NCBI GenBank assembly: GCA_023434825.1
Contig: JAEYSH010000168.1
Location: 1-7,042, forward strand
DNA from: Methanobacteriota archaeon
GTDB taxonomy: Archaea; Methanobacteriota; Methanobacteria; Methanobacteriales; Methanobacteriaceae
Direction of reading: 5' to 3'
DNA length: 7,042 nucleotides
Position numbers and translations under genes: made by a program. The notes below the pieces were generated by a model. That model ran no database searches, was not told the origin of the DNA, and saw nothing but the letters and a program-made list of their open reading frames with translations. Below are positions 5,959 through 7,042 of this stretch, piece after piece (position 1 is the first letter of the stretch; the number at the start of each line of letters is the position of its first letter).

Positions 5959-5998
5959 TTACATGCTTAATAGAATTATAATTATTTTAATGATAAAA

Positions 5999-6004
5999 AG
6001 TGAT
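5999..6004 (+). promoter_or_regulatory. Ribosome binding site of the McrB-like gene
   Basis: agtgat, the same type as used by orc1/cdc6, three bases before the ATG at 6008. The upstream in-frame starts (TTG 5927, ATG 5963, ATG 5990) have no comparable site. Confidence 0.45.
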
Positions 6005-6007
6005 TTA

Positions 6008-6544
6008 ATGTTTGGAAATAAAGAAATTAATCTTGCAGGAGAACTAATTCAATCAATACTCGATAAAAATCCAGATGAAGCATTAATAAATTCTAAAAAC
6101 CTTTTAGAGGAGCTATTTGGTAAAAAATTTAGTGATAATATAGAAAGTAATGGTATTCTTAGATATAATTCACTTAAAGGTTCAGAAGATAGCATTAAAT
6201 ACTGGGGATTATTATATGATGGCGCATCTTCAAGTGGAGTTTATGAAAACTTTTCTTTGGTTACCTTTCCAGATAATCAGGATCCATCAGAGAAGGTCTT
6301 ATTATGTTTTGGGATTGGAACTGGAGGAATTACAGATGATGCAAAACTATTAAGCTTACCTGGGGTTAAGAGATCCGTTAAATCTTTATTAAGATTTTTA
6401 GATAACCACTCTTGGTTAACTAATAATACAAGATTTTTTGTAAAAGATGATTTGGCAGATGAATCGACTGACTTTCCAAAAGAAATAATTAAAGAATTAA
6501 ATTCTTTTTCAGAATATGATTCTCTATGGAATATAATATGGTAA
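6008..6544 (+). CDS. N-terminal part of a McrB-like protein, frame broken at its end
   Basis: 178 residues from the ATG at 6008, which has an agtgat site in front. The frame stays open upstream to a TTG at 5927, but that extension is extremely AT-rich, with a run of isoleucines and no binding site, so I leave it out. The first ~60 residues look helical and charged. A likely folded domain follows with WGLLYDGASSSGVYENFSLV (66-85), LLCFGIGTGGITDDAKLL (97-114) and LPGVKRSVKSLLRFL (116-130). I cannot name this domain; I believe similar segments precede the AAA+ part of some McrB-type proteins, where they would serve as the DNA-reading module. The frame ends (taa, 6542-6544) exactly where a second frame carrying the AAA+ domain opens, so this is best read as the front part of one gene with a +1 frameshift. 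A free-standing protein is less likely. Confidence 0.65.
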   Translation: MFGNKEINLAGELIQSILDKNPDEALINSKNLLEELFGKKFSDNIESNGILRYNSLKGSEDSIKYWGLLYDGASSSGVYENFSLVTFPDNQDPSEKVLLCFGIGTGGITDDAKLLSLPGVKRSVKSLLRFLDNHSWLTNNTRFFVKDDLADESTDFPKEIIKELNSFSEYDSLWNIIW

Positions 6545-7042
6545 ATATCTGCCTTCTGCTTGTGTAATAGAAAATAATTCTAATTCTGCTGAGGCATTTT
6601 TGAGCCAAATTTTACTCTATGGAAAATTTAGAGATTGGTATATGAAAAAAAAATATAAGAAAATACTTGATGATCAACTTCTACCAGAATTAATGGATAT
6701 TTGGAGAACATACCCAAATGAAGAAGAAATAATTAAACATATCACCTCGAGGAAATATATTATATTACAAGGCCCTCCAGGAACTGGTAAAACACATTTA
6801 ACTGAGGAAATAGCTAATAAATTAAAAGAAAAAGAATTAATCGACAATTTTGAAACAATACAATTTCATAGTTCATATATGTATGAAGACTTTGTAGAAG
6901 GAATTATACCTAATACCAATAATGCTAATTTATCCTTTATTGATAATGTTGGACCTTTAAAAAGAACTATTGAAAAAGCCCAATCAGGAAATGGTTATTT
7001 ATTAGTCGTAGACGAGATAAATAGGGGAGATATATCTAAAAT
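6537..7042 (+). pseudogene. McrB-like AAA+ NTPase domain, frameshifted from its N-terminus and cut by the window end
   Basis: This frame is open from 6537 to the window end and begins YGKYLPSACVIENN with no start codon of its own. It continues through LLPELMDIWRTYPNEEEI to Walker A GPPGTGKT (6771-6794), FHSSYMYEDFVEGI (about 6864-6905) and Walker B VVDEINRGD (7005-7031). The YEDFVEG and EINRG motifs are typical of McrB, the GTP-hydrolysing motor of McrBC-type restriction systems that partners with the McrC nuclease. An internal ATG (6642) has no clear ribosome binding site and would remove conserved-looking sequence. The gene is therefore probably a frameshifted mcrB-like gene joined to 6008-6544. 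If the shift is a sequencing error or a programmed event, it may still be functional. The expected mcrC-like partner would lie beyond 7042. Confidence 0.75.

Noticed and set aside
5927..6007. N-terminal extension of the McrB-like protein from TTG 5927, with an isoleucine-rich possible membrane segment
   Set aside because: It has no ribosome binding site, overlaps the probable promoter, and its hydrophobic residues reflect AT-rich non-coding DNA.
6150..6353. 67-codon plus-strand open frame within the McrB N-terminal region
   Set aside because: It overlaps in another frame a longer frame that contains the domain-like sequence and has its own ribosome binding site.

Overview
The window looks like chromosomal DNA of a mesophilic, AT-rich methanogenic archaeon of the order Methanobacteriales (a Methanobacterium-like genome). 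The grounds are an archaeal Orc1/Cdc6 initiator, a full-length Hef helicase-nuclease (a euryarchaeal protein), archaeal TATA boxes, GGTGA/GTGAT-type ribosome binding sites and origin repeats of the form ttacacttgaaa. From memory, Methanothermobacter thermautotrophicus carries cdc6, pyrB, a tRNA methyltransferase and hef in this order beside its origin; I could not check this here.

Layout: positions 1-371 are a replication origin with no gene. It holds three forward origin recognition boxes (66, 125, 189), a 38-base pure A/T run (154-191) and three reverse boxes (260, 269, 286). A further perfect reverse box lies inside the first codons of the initiator gene (410-421). orc1/cdc6 (372-1520, +) follows and converges on pyrB (1639-2553, -). 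The 118-base gap between them holds a bidirectional terminator-like hairpin that appears to derive from a duplicated copy of the 3' end of pyrB. Upstream of pyrB, on the same strand but each with its own promoter-like sequence, lie a TrmI-type tRNA m1A methyltransferase gene (2678-3406) and hef (3580-5847). hef appears to be leaderless.

Past hef the composition becomes visibly more AT-rich and a divergent plus-strand gene begins: a McrB-like AAA+ NTPase of the McrBC restriction type, with an N-terminal domain I cannot name. Its reading frame is broken by a +1 shift near 6530-6545. The N-terminal domain ends at 6544, while the Walker A/Walker B part continues in another frame and runs off the window at 7042. 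This looks like the start of an accessory defence region placed directly beside the conserved origin block.

How the parts fit: Orc1/Cdc6 binds the boxes and fires the origin. The boxes overlap its own promoter region and 5' coding sequence, so self-regulation is plausible. Hef processes stalled or branched forks. PyrB makes carbamoyl-aspartate for pyrimidines, and TrmI modifies tRNA. The last two are housekeeping neighbours with no evident mechanistic link to replication.
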